DNA of 32,121 bases from Acidimicrobiaceae bacterium. Its GTDB lineage: Bacteria > Actinomycetota > Acidimicrobiia > Acidimicrobiales > RAAP-2. The position numbers were made by a program, and so were the translations under genes. The stretch lies in the NCBI GenBank assembly GCA_003169235.1, contig PMPX01000072.1, positions 706 through 32,826 on the forward strand, in the 5' to 3' direction. The notes under the pieces are model-generated. The model was not told the DNA's origin and did not search any database. It worked only from the letters and a program-made list of their open reading frames with translations. Of the stretch, positions 18,862-27,800 are shown piece after piece. Position 1 is the first letter of the stretch, and every line of letters begins with the position of its first letter.

Positions 18862-19253
18862 GCGGCACGACCCGACATGAGCCTCGCCGCGCGCGCGCCC
18901 TCACGGACCGTGGGGCGCCCACCGCGCCCGCCAAGCCAGCGGCGCGGTCGTCATCCGGAAGGTCGGCCAAGCCCTCGACGACGTCGATGCGGGGGCGGCC
19001 AGCGCCGGCCGGGGCCCGGTCGGCGGGCGCGACTCGACCGGCCCGACCGACCCGACCGGCCCAGCACCAGCGCTAGGCAACGGCGCCGCGCCGCGCCGCC
19101 GCCCCGTCGACCGGCGCAAGCGCACCGCCGCGCTCTCGTCCCAGCCCACGGCCGCATCGCCCGGCGACGAAAGCGGCTCGACTCTCGAAGTCCCGCTCGC
19201 AGGAGTCCTGGGCCGGCGGCAGGTTCCACCGGCGGGTCCGCCTCGTCCGGTTC

Positions 19254-21029
19254 GTGCTCGTGGCCGCCATGCTGCTCCTGGTGGCGCGGCTGGGCGATGT
19301 CCAGGTCCTCCACGCTGGTGCCTACGAGGCGGCGGCACGCGGGGAGTCCTCCATCTCGGTCTCGTTGCCCTCGGTGCGGGGCGGGATCTTCGCCCGCGAC
19401 GGGTCACCCCTGGCGATGTCCGTTCCGACCGACGACGTCGTGGCGGACGACTTCCAGGTGGCCCATCCGGTGCAGACCGCCCTGGCGTTGTCACCCCTGC
19501 TGGGCATCCCCGCCACGACGCTCGCCACCCAGCTCCACCAACGGTCGGGCTACGTGGTCCTGGCCCGCCAGCTGCCCCAGACCACCGGCCAGAAGATCTC
19601 GGCGGACGCCATCCCCGGCATCGCGCTCATCGACGACTCCAAGCGGCTGGTGCCCAACGGGAACCTGGCCGCACCCGTCGTCGGCTTCACCAACGCGGCC
19701 GGTCAGGGCGCGGCCGGGCTCGAGTACGGCGACAACCGCCAGCTTGCCGGGACGCCTGGGAAGGAGACGATCATGCAGTCTCCGGCCGGGGTCGCGTTGC
19801 CGCAGTCCCCCGTCACGAACCAGGTGTCGACGAGCCCGGGCACGGGACTGGAGCTGACGCTCGACACCCAGCTCCAGTACGAGTCCGAGCAGGCGCTCGC
19901 CAAGGCGATCGAGTCGTCGGGCGCCGTCAGCGGCACGGCCGTCGTGATGGACGTCAAGACGGGTCAGATCCTCTCGATGGCCAACCTCGCTGCCACCCAC
20001 CCCAGCGCGCTGGGAGCAACGACCTCGACCAGCACGACGGCGTCGAACGCCGCAGGGGTCATCCCCATCGGAACGCACGACGCCGTCGACGAGGCGCAGA
20101 ACAACCTCGCCGTGACCCAGCTCTACGAGCCGGGCTCCGTGTTCAAGCTCGTGACCTTCTCGGCCGCGCTGCAGGACGGCCTCATCAACCCGAACAGCGT
20201 CTTCACCGTGCCCGACCAGATCCAGCTCGACGGCTCGACGTTCCACGACGCCGAGCCGCACCCGACCGAGTCGCTCACCGCCACGCAGATCCTGGCGCAG
20301 TCCTCCAACATCGGGACCTCGGAGATCGCACAGGGTGTCGGCGAGCAGCGGTTGCTGAACCAGGTCAAGGCCCTCGGTTTCGGGCAGTCGACCGGACTGG
20401 ACTTCCCCGGGGAGTCGCCCGGGCTGCTGGCCACCGCCGCCCAGTGGGAGCCGACGGACTACGTCTCGCTGCCGATCGGCCAGGTGGACGCGGTCAGCGC
20501 ACTGCAGGTGCTCGACGCCTACAACGCGGTGGCCAACGGCGGTGTCTACGTGGCCCCGAAGCTCGTGCAGGCCACCGGCTCGCCGTCGGGCGCGCTCACG
20601 CAGACCGCGCCCTCGGCCACCCACGAGGTCTTCTCGCCCTCCGTCGACTCCGAGCTGACCTCCATGCTCGAGCAGGTCGTGAACACCGGCACCGGGACGA
20701 GCGCCGCCGTGCCGGGATACACCGTGGCCGGCAAGACCGGGACGGCCCAGATCCCCACGCAGGGCCATGACTCCTACGTCACAGGGGCCTACATGGCCTC
20801 CTTCGTCGGGTTCGCACCGGCCGCCAACCCGACGCTCTCCATGATCGTCGTGCTGGACCGGCCGACCCCGATCTTCGGCGGCACGGTGGCGGCCCCGGTG
20901 TTCTCCCAGATCATGAGCTATGCGCTGCACCGGTACGACATCCCCACCACTCCCGGTGCGCAGACCTCCACGACCACGCCCGGGACGCCGACGGAATCGA
21001 CGACGAGTCAGGCCCAGGACATCACGTGA
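19254..21029 (+). CDS. ftsI: Peptidoglycan D,D-transpeptidase FtsI (class B PBP); true N-terminus probably extends upstream and is disrupted in this sequence
   Basis: SxxK in LYEPGSVFKLVTF, SxN in AQSSNIGTSE, KTG in VAGKTGTAQIP; N-terminal GGIFARDGSPLAMSV. The track start (GTG 19254) lies inside the predicted TM helix; same-frame ATG 18858 (ATGA overlap with the ftsL-like stop) is separated from it by TAG at 19074-19076. Confidence 0.9.
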   Translation: MLVAAMLLLVARLGDVQVLHAGAYEAAARGESSISVSLPSVRGGIFARDGSPLAMSVPTDDVVADDFQVAHPVQTALALSPLLGIPATTLATQLHQRSGYVVLARQLPQTTGQKISADAIPGIALIDDSKRLVPNGNLAAPVVGFTNAAGQGAAGLEYGDNRQLAGTPGKETIMQSPAGVALPQSPVTNQVSTSPGTGLELTLDTQLQYESEQALAKAIESSGAVSGTAVVMDVKTGQILSMANLAATHPSALGATTSTSTTASNAAGVIPIGTHDAVDEAQNNLAVTQLYEPGSVFKLVTFSAALQDGLINPNSVFTVPDQIQLDGSTFHDAEPHPTESLTATQILAQSSNIGTSEIAQGVGEQRLLNQVKALGFGQSTGLDFPGESPGLLATAAQWEPTDYVSLPIGQVDAVSALQVLDAYNAVANGGVYVAPKLVQATGSPSGALTQTAPSATHEVFSPSVDSELTSMLEQVVNTGTGTSAAVPGYTVAGKTGTAQIPTQGHDSYVTGAYMASFVGFAPAANPTLSMIVVLDRPTPIFGGTVAAPVFSQIMSYALHRYDIPTTPGAQTSTTTPGTPTESTTSQAQDIT

Positions 21030-21099
21030 CTCTTGCCCACACACCCATTGCAGGCGTGACGCAGGGGTGTCCGAGGCATGCAACGCTGTCGGTTCGACC

Positions 21100-22749
21100 A
21101 TGCGAACCGTGCCCATGAACCTCCTCTTCGACGACATCGAAGTGATCGAGTCGGTGGGTGACCCCTCCACCGTCCTCGTCGGCGGCATCACCCACGACAG
21201 CCGGAGGGTGGTGCCGGGGGACCTGTTCTGCTGCGTCCCCGGCCAGTTGAGCGACGGCCACGCGCATGCCGCGGAGGCGGTCGAGCGCGGTGCGGTCGGG
21301 CTCCTGTGCGAGCACTTCATCCCCGAGCTGATCGGCGGCGACATCGTGCAGACCCGGATCGCGCCGGGGACGATGCGCACGGTCATGGCCCGATTGGCGG
21401 CGTCCTTCTACTCGTACCCGGCGCGGGACCTCTTGATGATCGGAGTGACCGGCACCAACGGCAAGACCACCGTGACCCAGCTGCTCGGTGACGTTCTCGG
21501 CGCGACGGGGCGTCCCACCAACGTGATGGGCACCCTGTCGGGAGCGAGGACCACGCCCGAGGCGACAGAGGTCCAGCGGGTGCTGGCCGGCGTGCGGGAC
21601 CGGCAGAGGTCCGACGGTGCCCGGCATGCGGTCGCCATGGAGGTGTCGAGCCACGCGCTGGTGCAGTCGCGCGTGGAGGGCATCCACTTCGACGTCGCCG
21701 TCTTCACCAACCTGAGCCACGATCATCTGGACTACCACCGGACGATGGAGGACTACTTCGAGGCGAAGGCGACGCTCTTCACCTCACGGCACGCCCTGCG
21801 CGGCGTGGTCAATGCCGACGATTCCTGGGGCCGTCGGCTTCTGGGGCGGTCCCGGATCCCGACCATCGCGGTGCACCACGCCGACGCCACCGACGTGGTG
21901 TTGCGGCCGGGGCACACCGAGTTCACCTGGCGTGGCCAGCGGATCATCACGACGCTGACCGGAGCGATCAACGTCGACAACGCCTTGCTGGCCGCCGAGG
22001 CGGCGCTCGCGCTCGGTGAGCCACATCTGGGCCCGGAGGAGATCGCGCTCGCCTTTCGGCGCGTCGCGCCGGTTCCCGGGCGGCTCCAGGTCATCGCCAC
22101 ACCCCCGGGGCCCGATCCCGCGGCACCGGCATCGGACCGGCAGACCCAGGTCCCGGCCCACGCCCACGCCGACGCCTACGCGCAGGAGGCGGCGAGGGCA
22201 GCCGAGCGGCCGCCGTTCACCGTCCTCGTCGACTACGCGCACACGCCCGCAGGGCTCGACGTGGTCCTGGGCGAGGCGCGATCCCTCGTGCCCGGCGGCC
22301 GAGTGCTCAGCATCTTCGGGTGTGGCGGCAACCGGGACCGCTCGAAGCGGCCCCTCATGGGTGGTGTGGCCGAGCGCCTGAGCGATCTCGCGTTCGTCAC
22401 GTCGGACAACCCGCGCGACGAGGATCCACTCGAGATCATCGAGGAAGTGCTGCGCGGCATCCCGGGGGGTCGCACCAACCCTCGGGTGGTCGTCGAGCCC
22501 GACCGGCGGGTTGCCATCCGCCGTGCTCTCCACGAGGCCGCCCCCGGGGACGTGGTCGTCATCGCGGGGAAGGGACACGAGACGTACCAGGAGGTGGCGG
22601 GCCGGCAGCTGCCCTTCGACGACGCCGTCGAGGCGCGCCGGGCCCTGGCCGCCCGGTACGGATCCGACCCCGCCACGTGGGCGAACGCGGCGACCGCCGC
22701 GACGCCGGCCGCCACCACCACGTCCGGCAGCGCCCACCCGGAGGCCTGA
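21100..22749 (+). CDS. murE: UDP-N-acetylmuramoyl-L-alanyl-D-glutamate ligase MurE (probably meso-DAP adding)
   Basis: GVTGTNGKTTVTQLLG ATP-binding motif, MEVSSHAL, FTNLSHDHLDYH, VLVDYAHTPAGLDVVL, and DNPRDEDP, the DNPR motif associated with meso-diaminopimelate specificity. Confidence 0.95.
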   Translation: MRTVPMNLLFDDIEVIESVGDPSTVLVGGITHDSRRVVPGDLFCCVPGQLSDGHAHAAEAVERGAVGLLCEHFIPELIGGDIVQTRIAPGTMRTVMARLAASFYSYPARDLLMIGVTGTNGKTTVTQLLGDVLGATGRPTNVMGTLSGARTTPEATEVQRVLAGVRDRQRSDGARHAVAMEVSSHALVQSRVEGIHFDVAVFTNLSHDHLDYHRTMEDYFEAKATLFTSRHALRGVVNADDSWGRRLLGRSRIPTIAVHHADATDVVLRPGHTEFTWRGQRIITTLTGAINVDNALLAAEAALALGEPHLGPEEIALAFRRVAPVPGRLQVIATPPGPDPAAPASDRQTQVPAHAHADAYAQEAARAAERPPFTVLVDYAHTPAGLDVVLGEARSLVPGGRVLSIFGCGGNRDRSKRPLMGGVAERLSDLAFVTSDNPRDEDPLEIIEEVLRGIPGGRTNPRVVVEPDRRVAIRRALHEAAPGDVVVIAGKGHETYQEVAGRQLPFDDAVEARRALAARYGSDPATWANAATAATPAATTTSGSAHPEA

Positions 22750-22756
22750 CCAGAAC

Positions 22757-23797
22757 GTGCTCGGACTGCTCGTCTCGGGAGGCGTCGCCATGTGGGTGGC
22801 CATCCTCTCGACCCCGTTTCTCATCCGCTACTTCCGCAGCCGCCAGATGGGCCAGCACATCCGGGAGGACGGCCCGGCGACGCACAGCGCCAAGGCGGGC
22901 ACGCCGACCATGGGCGGCATCGCCATCGTCGGCGCGGTGGTGCTGGGATACGCCGTCGGCCACGTCGGCACCGAGGTCCGCTTTTCCCGGACCGGCTACC
23001 TCGCCGTCGGCGCCGTGGTGGCCTTCGGGCTCATCGGGTACCTCGACGACTACATCAAGGTGCACCACCGGCGCAGCCTCGGGCTCAACAAGCGGGGGAA
23101 GTCGGCCGCCCAGCTGGTGTGCGCCCTGGTCTTCGCAGAGCTGGCGGTGCACTGGGCCCATTCGTCCACCGCACTCTCGTTCACCCGTGCCGACGTCATC
23201 GGCATCAACCTCGGGCAGGTCGGCTGGGTGGTCTTCGCCGTCCTCGTCATGGTGGGCTCGTCCAACGCGGTGAACATCACCGACGGCGTCGACGGCCTGG
23301 CGGCCGGGTCGGGGACCTTCTGCTTCGCCGTCCTGTCCATCATGGGGTACTGGATCTTCCGCCACGTGGCGATCTACCACGTGCTCCCTGCGTCGGCCAT
23401 CGACCTCTCGCTGGTGGCCGTCGCCCTCGCCGGCGCGTGCATCGGGTTCCTCTGGTGGAACGCGGCGCCGGCCAAGATCATCATGGGCGACACCGGGTCA
23501 CTGGCCATCGGTGCGGGCCTGGCCGCGCTGTGCCTCCTGCTCAACCTCGACCTGCTCCTCCTCATCATCGGCGGGCTGTTCGTCATGGAGACACTGTCGG
23601 TGATCCTCCAGATCATCAGCTTCCGCCTGTTCCACCGGCGCATCTTCCGCATGGCCCCCATCCACCATCACTTCGAGCTCGGCGGCTGGCCCGAGACCAC
23701 GGTGATCGTGCGCTTCTGGATCCTCGGCGGGCTCTTTTGCGCGTTGGGCCTCGGCATCTTCTACGGCGACTTCCTCACGGTGGCGAAGTTCACGTGA
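22757..23797 (+). CDS. mraY: Phospho-N-acetylmuramoyl-pentapeptide-transferase MraY
   Basis: AKAGTPTMGGIAIV, GYLDDYIKVHHRRSLGL, NAVNITDGVDGLAAG, IIMGDTGSLAIG, MAPIHHHFELGGWPE. Confidence 0.97.
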   Translation: MLGLLVSGGVAMWVAILSTPFLIRYFRSRQMGQHIREDGPATHSAKAGTPTMGGIAIVGAVVLGYAVGHVGTEVRFSRTGYLAVGAVVAFGLIGYLDDYIKVHHRRSLGLNKRGKSAAQLVCALVFAELAVHWAHSSTALSFTRADVIGINLGQVGWVVFAVLVMVGSSNAVNITDGVDGLAAGSGTFCFAVLSIMGYWIFRHVAIYHVLPASAIDLSLVAVALAGACIGFLWWNAAPAKIIMGDTGSLAIGAGLAALCLLLNLDLLLLIIGGLFVMETLSVILQIISFRLFHRRIFRMAPIHHHFELGGWPETTVIVRFWILGGLFCALGLGIFYGDFLTVAKFT

Positions 23798-23894
23798 CCC
23801 TCCGCCACTTGCGCCGCCCCGTGCGGGAGACTGTCGCCATGCATCGGGTGTCGGACCGGGCAGAGGGGCGCGCCCGCGCCCGGGACGAGGAGCC

Positions 23895-25238
23895 GTGGTG
23901 ACCTCGGCACGGTCCGGCGCGCTCGACGGCGGCCCCCGCAACGGCAACGGCAACGGGCACCGCCGGGCGACGGCGGCCGGATTGCATCTCGGGGGGCGAC
24001 AGCTGGCGATCTCCACGGCCCTGCTGGTGCTCGTGGCCCTGCTCTGCGTCATCGGGCTCGTGATGGTCGGGACCGCGTCCTCGGTGGTCTCCATCTCCAC
24101 GTACGGCACCCCGTGGGCGATCCTGATCCGGGAGGTCATGTGGATGGCCATCGGCGTGGTGGCGCTGGGGTTGGCCATGCGCGCCGACTACCGGAAGCTC
24201 CGCCGGTTCAGCCCTCTGCTCCTCCTCGTCACCTTCGGGCTCCTCTTCGTCGTGCTGGTCCCGGGCCTCGGCGTGCACGCCATGGGGTCGAGCCGCTGGG
24301 TCGGCTTCGGGCAGTTCCGCCTCCAGCCCTCCGAGCTGATGAAGCTGGCCCTCGCACTGTTCGCAGCGGACTTCATCTCACGCCGCCTCGATGAGGACGC
24401 GACCGACCGTCGCATCATCGGGCCACTCCTCCTCGTGACCGGCTTCGCGTGCGTGCTGATCCTGGCCCAGCCCGACATGGGCACGGCCATGGTGCTCGGC
24501 TTCATCGCGCTCGCCCTCCTGTTCGTCTCCGGTGTGCGCCTCGGGCCCGTCATGAAGGTGATGGCCGCCCTGGCCGGCCTGGCCCTGATCGTGGCGGTGG
24601 CCTCGCCCTACCGTCGGGCCCGGCTGCTGTCCTTCATGGACCCGTCGGCCCACAGTTCGGGCTCGGGGTACCAGGTCATGCAGTCGCTGATCGGCCTCGG
24701 GTCGGGCCACATCTACGGCGCCGGCCTCGGCGGCGGGCAGGCGCAGTGGGGCTTCCTGCCCAACGCGCACACCGACTTCATCTTCTCGGTCATCGGCGAG
24801 GAGCTGGGCATCGCCGGCGCCGTGCTGGTGCTGGCGCTCCTCGGGACCTTCCTGTGGCTCGGCATCCGGGCCGCCACGCAGTCCCCCGACCGCTTCGGGG
24901 CGCTGCTCTCGCTCGGGTTGGTGGCCTGGGTGGGCGCCGAGACGCTGATCAACGTCGGTGCGGTGGTCGGTGTGCTGCCCGTCACCGGGATCCCCTTGCC
25001 GTTCATCTCGTTCGGGGGCTCGTCGCTCGTCATCACCATGGCGGCGGCGGGTGTGCTCATCAACGTGGCGCGTCAGGGCGAGGCCGTGGGCACCCTGCGG
25101 CTCGCCGGGCCCGCATCCACACGGTCGAAGAACCGCAACCGGACGGGGCACGGTGCGCGCAGCGTCCACGGCGGGCATCGAGGCGGAGGCGCCGGGGCCG
25201 TGTCGACGCGCCGGCCGGCCGGCGCTCGAGGTCGGTGA
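23895..25238 (+). CDS. ftsW: Peptidoglycan glycosyltransferase FtsW (SEDS family)
   Basis: SSRWVGFGQFRLQPSELMKLALALF, ILAQPDMGTAMVL, GSGYQVMQSLIGLGSG, LPNAHTDFIFSVIGEELG, LPVTGIPLPFISFGGSSL. Confidence 0.96.
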   Translation: MVTSARSGALDGGPRNGNGNGHRRATAAGLHLGGRQLAISTALLVLVALLCVIGLVMVGTASSVVSISTYGTPWAILIREVMWMAIGVVALGLAMRADYRKLRRFSPLLLLVTFGLLFVVLVPGLGVHAMGSSRWVGFGQFRLQPSELMKLALALFAADFISRRLDEDATDRRIIGPLLLVTGFACVLILAQPDMGTAMVLGFIALALLFVSGVRLGPVMKVMAALAGLALIVAVASPYRRARLLSFMDPSAHSSGSGYQVMQSLIGLGSGHIYGAGLGGGQAQWGFLPNAHTDFIFSVIGEELGIAGAVLVLALLGTFLWLGIRAATQSPDRFGALLSLGLVAWVGAETLINVGAVVGVLPVTGIPLPFISFGGSSLVITMAAAGVLINVARQGEAVGTLRLAGPASTRSKNRNRTGHGARSVHGGHRGGGAGAVSTRRPAGARGR

Positions 25239-26416
25239 GGGCACGGCGCGGCACGGTGGTCGCGGGCGGCGGGACGGGCGGTCACGTCGTCCCCTCGCTG
25301 CAGATCGCACGCGCGCTCGTCGAGCGCGGGCACCCGGCGGGCACCATTGAGCTGTACGGCTCGCGGCGGGGGCAGGAGGCCACCACCTGGCCCGCGCTCG
25401 AGTTCCCCTACACACTGCTGCCCGGACGCGGGCTGCGGCGGAGCATGCGCCCCGCCGCCTTGTGGGCCAACGCCGGTGCCGTGGCCGGGATCGTGTGGGC
25501 CTGCGCCCGCGCCCTGGGTTCCTTCGTGTCCCGGCGGCCACGGGTCGTCGTCATCGTCGGGGGCTATGCGAGCTTTCCCGCCGGCCTGGCGGCAGTCCTC
25601 ACCAGGGTCCCGCTCGTGTCCGTGAACACCGACGCGGTTCCCGGCGCCGTGAACGGGCTGCTCGGCCGCTTCGCCGCGGCCAACGCCGTGGCGTTCGCCG
25701 GGACCGGCCTCCCTCGGGCGCACGTCACCGGCACCCCGGTCCGCCCCGAGCTCTCGACCTTGGACCGCACGCCGGAGGGCCGGGCCCACAGCAGGGAGGT
25801 GCTCGGCCTGCCCGGTGACCGCGAGACGGTCGCCGCCGTGGGCGGGTCGCTCGGCGCGCTGCGGATCAACCGCGCCGTGTCGGCTCTCGCTTCGGCCTGG
25901 GCCGGGTCCGAGGGGCGCTCGGTGTACCACGTCACCGGTCGGCGGGACTACCAGACGTTCGCAGTGCCCGCCGGGGCGCAGGGTGGCGGCGGTGACGGCC
26001 AGGGCGGTGACGGTGGCGGTGGAGACGGCCGCGGCGCCGACGGGAGGCTGTGCTACCGCGTGGTGCCCTTCGAGGACCGGATGCCCGACCTGTACACGGC
26101 AGCGGACGTGTGCGTGACCCGGGCGGGGGCCATGACGGTGGCGGAGTTGCTGGTGGCAGGGGTGCCGGCCATCCTCGTGCCCCTCCCCGGCGCCCCGCGG
26201 GACCACCAGGCGCGCAATGCCGAGGCGATGGTCCGCATGGGAGTGGCCGTGCACCTCCCCGATCCCGAGTGCACCGGCGAGCGACTGGCCGAGGAGCTCG
26301 ATGCGCTGCTCGGCGATCCGGCGCGCCTCCGGGCCATGAGCGAGGCCGCCCGCGGCCACGCGCACCCCGACGCGGCAGCCCGCGTCGCCGAGCTGGTCGA
26401 CGCCCATGCCCGCTGA
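25235..26416 (+). CDS. murG: UDP-N-acetylglucosamine--MurNAc-(pentapeptide) pyrophosphoryl-undecaprenol GlcNAc transferase MurG
   Basis: VVAGGGTGGHVVPSLQIARAL, VVVIVGGYASFPAGLAA, VAAVGGSLGALRINRAV, VCVTRAGAMTVAELLVAGVPAILVPLP. GTGA overlap with the ftsW stop. Confidence 0.95.
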   Translation: MRARRGTVVAGGGTGGHVVPSLQIARALVERGHPAGTIELYGSRRGQEATTWPALEFPYTLLPGRGLRRSMRPAALWANAGAVAGIVWACARALGSFVSRRPRVVVIVGGYASFPAGLAAVLTRVPLVSVNTDAVPGAVNGLLGRFAAANAVAFAGTGLPRAHVTGTPVRPELSTLDRTPEGRAHSREVLGLPGDRETVAAVGGSLGALRINRAVSALASAWAGSEGRSVYHVTGRRDYQTFAVPAGAQGGGGDGQGGDGGGGDGRGADGRLCYRVVPFEDRMPDLYTAADVCVTRAGAMTVAELLVAGVPAILVPLPGAPRDHQARNAEAMVRMGVAVHLPDPECTGERLAEELDALLGDPARLRAMSEAARGHAHPDAAARVAELVDAHAR

Positions 26417-27800
26417 CGGCGCCCGGCCGGCGCCGCTGGACCTCGCGACGCCGCGGCGCATCCACGTGGTGGGCATCGGGGGTGCCGGCATGAGCGCCAT
26501 CGCGCTGGTGCTGCGGGCGATGGGCCACACCGTCTCGGGATCGGACCTGAAGGACTCACCGGTGGCGGAACGCCTCCGGTCCCACGGCATGTCGGTGGCG
26601 GTGGGGCACCGGCCCGAGCACGTCGCCGATGCCGACGTCCTGACCTTCTCGCCGGCAGTGCCGCCGGAGAACCCCGAACTGGTCGAGGCGCACGCCCGCG
26701 GGATCCTGGTCGTCCCCCGCTCCGTGATGCTGGCCGCCATCTGCGCCACCCGGAGCTGCCTCGCCGTGGCGGGCACCCACGGGAAGACGACGACGGCCTC
26801 CATGCTGTCGCTGATCCTCGTCGAGGCGGGACTGCGACCTTCCTTCGTGATCGGGGCCGACGTCAACGAGATCGGCACCAACGCCGTCTGGGACTCGGGC
26901 GAGTGGCTCGTGGTGGAGGCCGACGAGAGCTACGGGACGTTCCAGGCCATCAGCCCCGACCTGGCCGTGCTCACGAACGTCGAGCCCGACCACCTCGACT
27001 ACTACGGCACGTTCGAGGCCCTGCGCACCGCGTTCTCGGCCTTCGTGGCCGGCGCCGGCAGGGGTGCGGTCGTGTGCTCGGACGACCCCGAGGCGGCGGC
27101 CATCGGCCGGGAGCACGGCGCCATCACGGTGGGATCCGCACCAGGGTCGACGTACGCCATGGGTGACCTCGACGCGCAGCGCAGCTCGGTGTCGTTCAGC
27201 CTGCGCGGGCCCGACGGGGAGCTGGGTGTCCTGCACATCGGAGTACCCGGCCTGCACAACGCCCGGAACGCCGCGGTGGCCGCCGTGGCCGCGCTCCGGG
27301 CCGGCGCGCCCTTCGAGGCGGCGCAGGCCGCCCTTGCCCGCTTCGCCGGCGTCACCCGCCGCTTCGAGTTCCGGGGCGAATCCCGCGGCGTCACCTTCGT
27401 GGACGACTACGCCCACCTCCCGACCGAGGTGCGGGCCGCCCTGGCCACGGCGAAGAGCGGTGGCTGGTCGCGCGTGGTGGCGGTGTTCCAGCCCCACCGC
27501 TTCTCGCGCACCGCCGCGTTGGCGACGCAGTTCGGGACTGCCTTCGCCGATGCCGACGAGCTGGTGGTGACCGACGTCTACAGCGCCGGGGAGCGGCCCG
27601 TTCCCGGCGTCTCGGGCCGCCTGGTGGCCGACGCGGTCAGGGCGCAGGACCCGAGGCTGCCCGTCACCTACGCGCCCGGTTGGGAGGAGCTGCACCAGGC
27701 CGTCAGCGCCGTGCTCCAGCCGGGTGACCTCTGCCTCACCCTGGGGGCGGGGGACCTGACCACGCTCCCCGACGACCTCCTCGCATCGGCGCAGTGGTGA
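26406..27800 (+). CDS. murC: UDP-N-acetylmuramate--L-alanine ligase MurC
   Basis: IHVVGIGGAGMSAIALVL, AVAGTHGKTTTASML, VVEADESYGTF, NVEPDHLDYYG, FVDDYAHLPTEVRA, FQPHRFSRT. Overlaps murG by 11 bp. Confidence 0.96.
   Translation: MPADGARPAPLDLATPRRIHVVGIGGAGMSAIALVLRAMGHTVSGSDLKDSPVAERLRSHGMSVAVGHRPEHVADADVLTFSPAVPPENPELVEAHARGILVVPRSVMLAAICATRSCLAVAGTHGKTTTASMLSLILVEAGLRPSFVIGADVNEIGTNAVWDSGEWLVVEADESYGTFQAISPDLAVLTNVEPDHLDYYGTFEALRTAFSAFVAGAGRGAVVCSDDPEAAAIGREHGAITVGSAPGSTYAMGDLDAQRSSVSFSLRGPDGELGVLHIGVPGLHNARNAAVAAVAALRAGAPFEAAQAALARFAGVTRRFEFRGESRGVTFVDDYAHLPTEVRAALATAKSGGWSRVVAVFQPHRFSRTAALATQFGTAFADADELVVTDVYSAGERPVPGVSGRLVADAVRAQDPRLPVTYAPGWEELHQAVSAVLQPGDLCLTLGAGDLTTLPDDLLASAQW

Noticed and set aside
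19491-21386. 631-aa minus-strand ORF antisense to ftsI
   Set aside because: Shadow ORF of a motif-rich essential gene; no recognisable domain.
23866-23875. Perfect palindrome GGGCGCGCCC between mraY and ftsW
   Set aside because: A short self-complementary GC run is expected by chance at this GC content; no further dyad symmetry or T-tract for a terminator.
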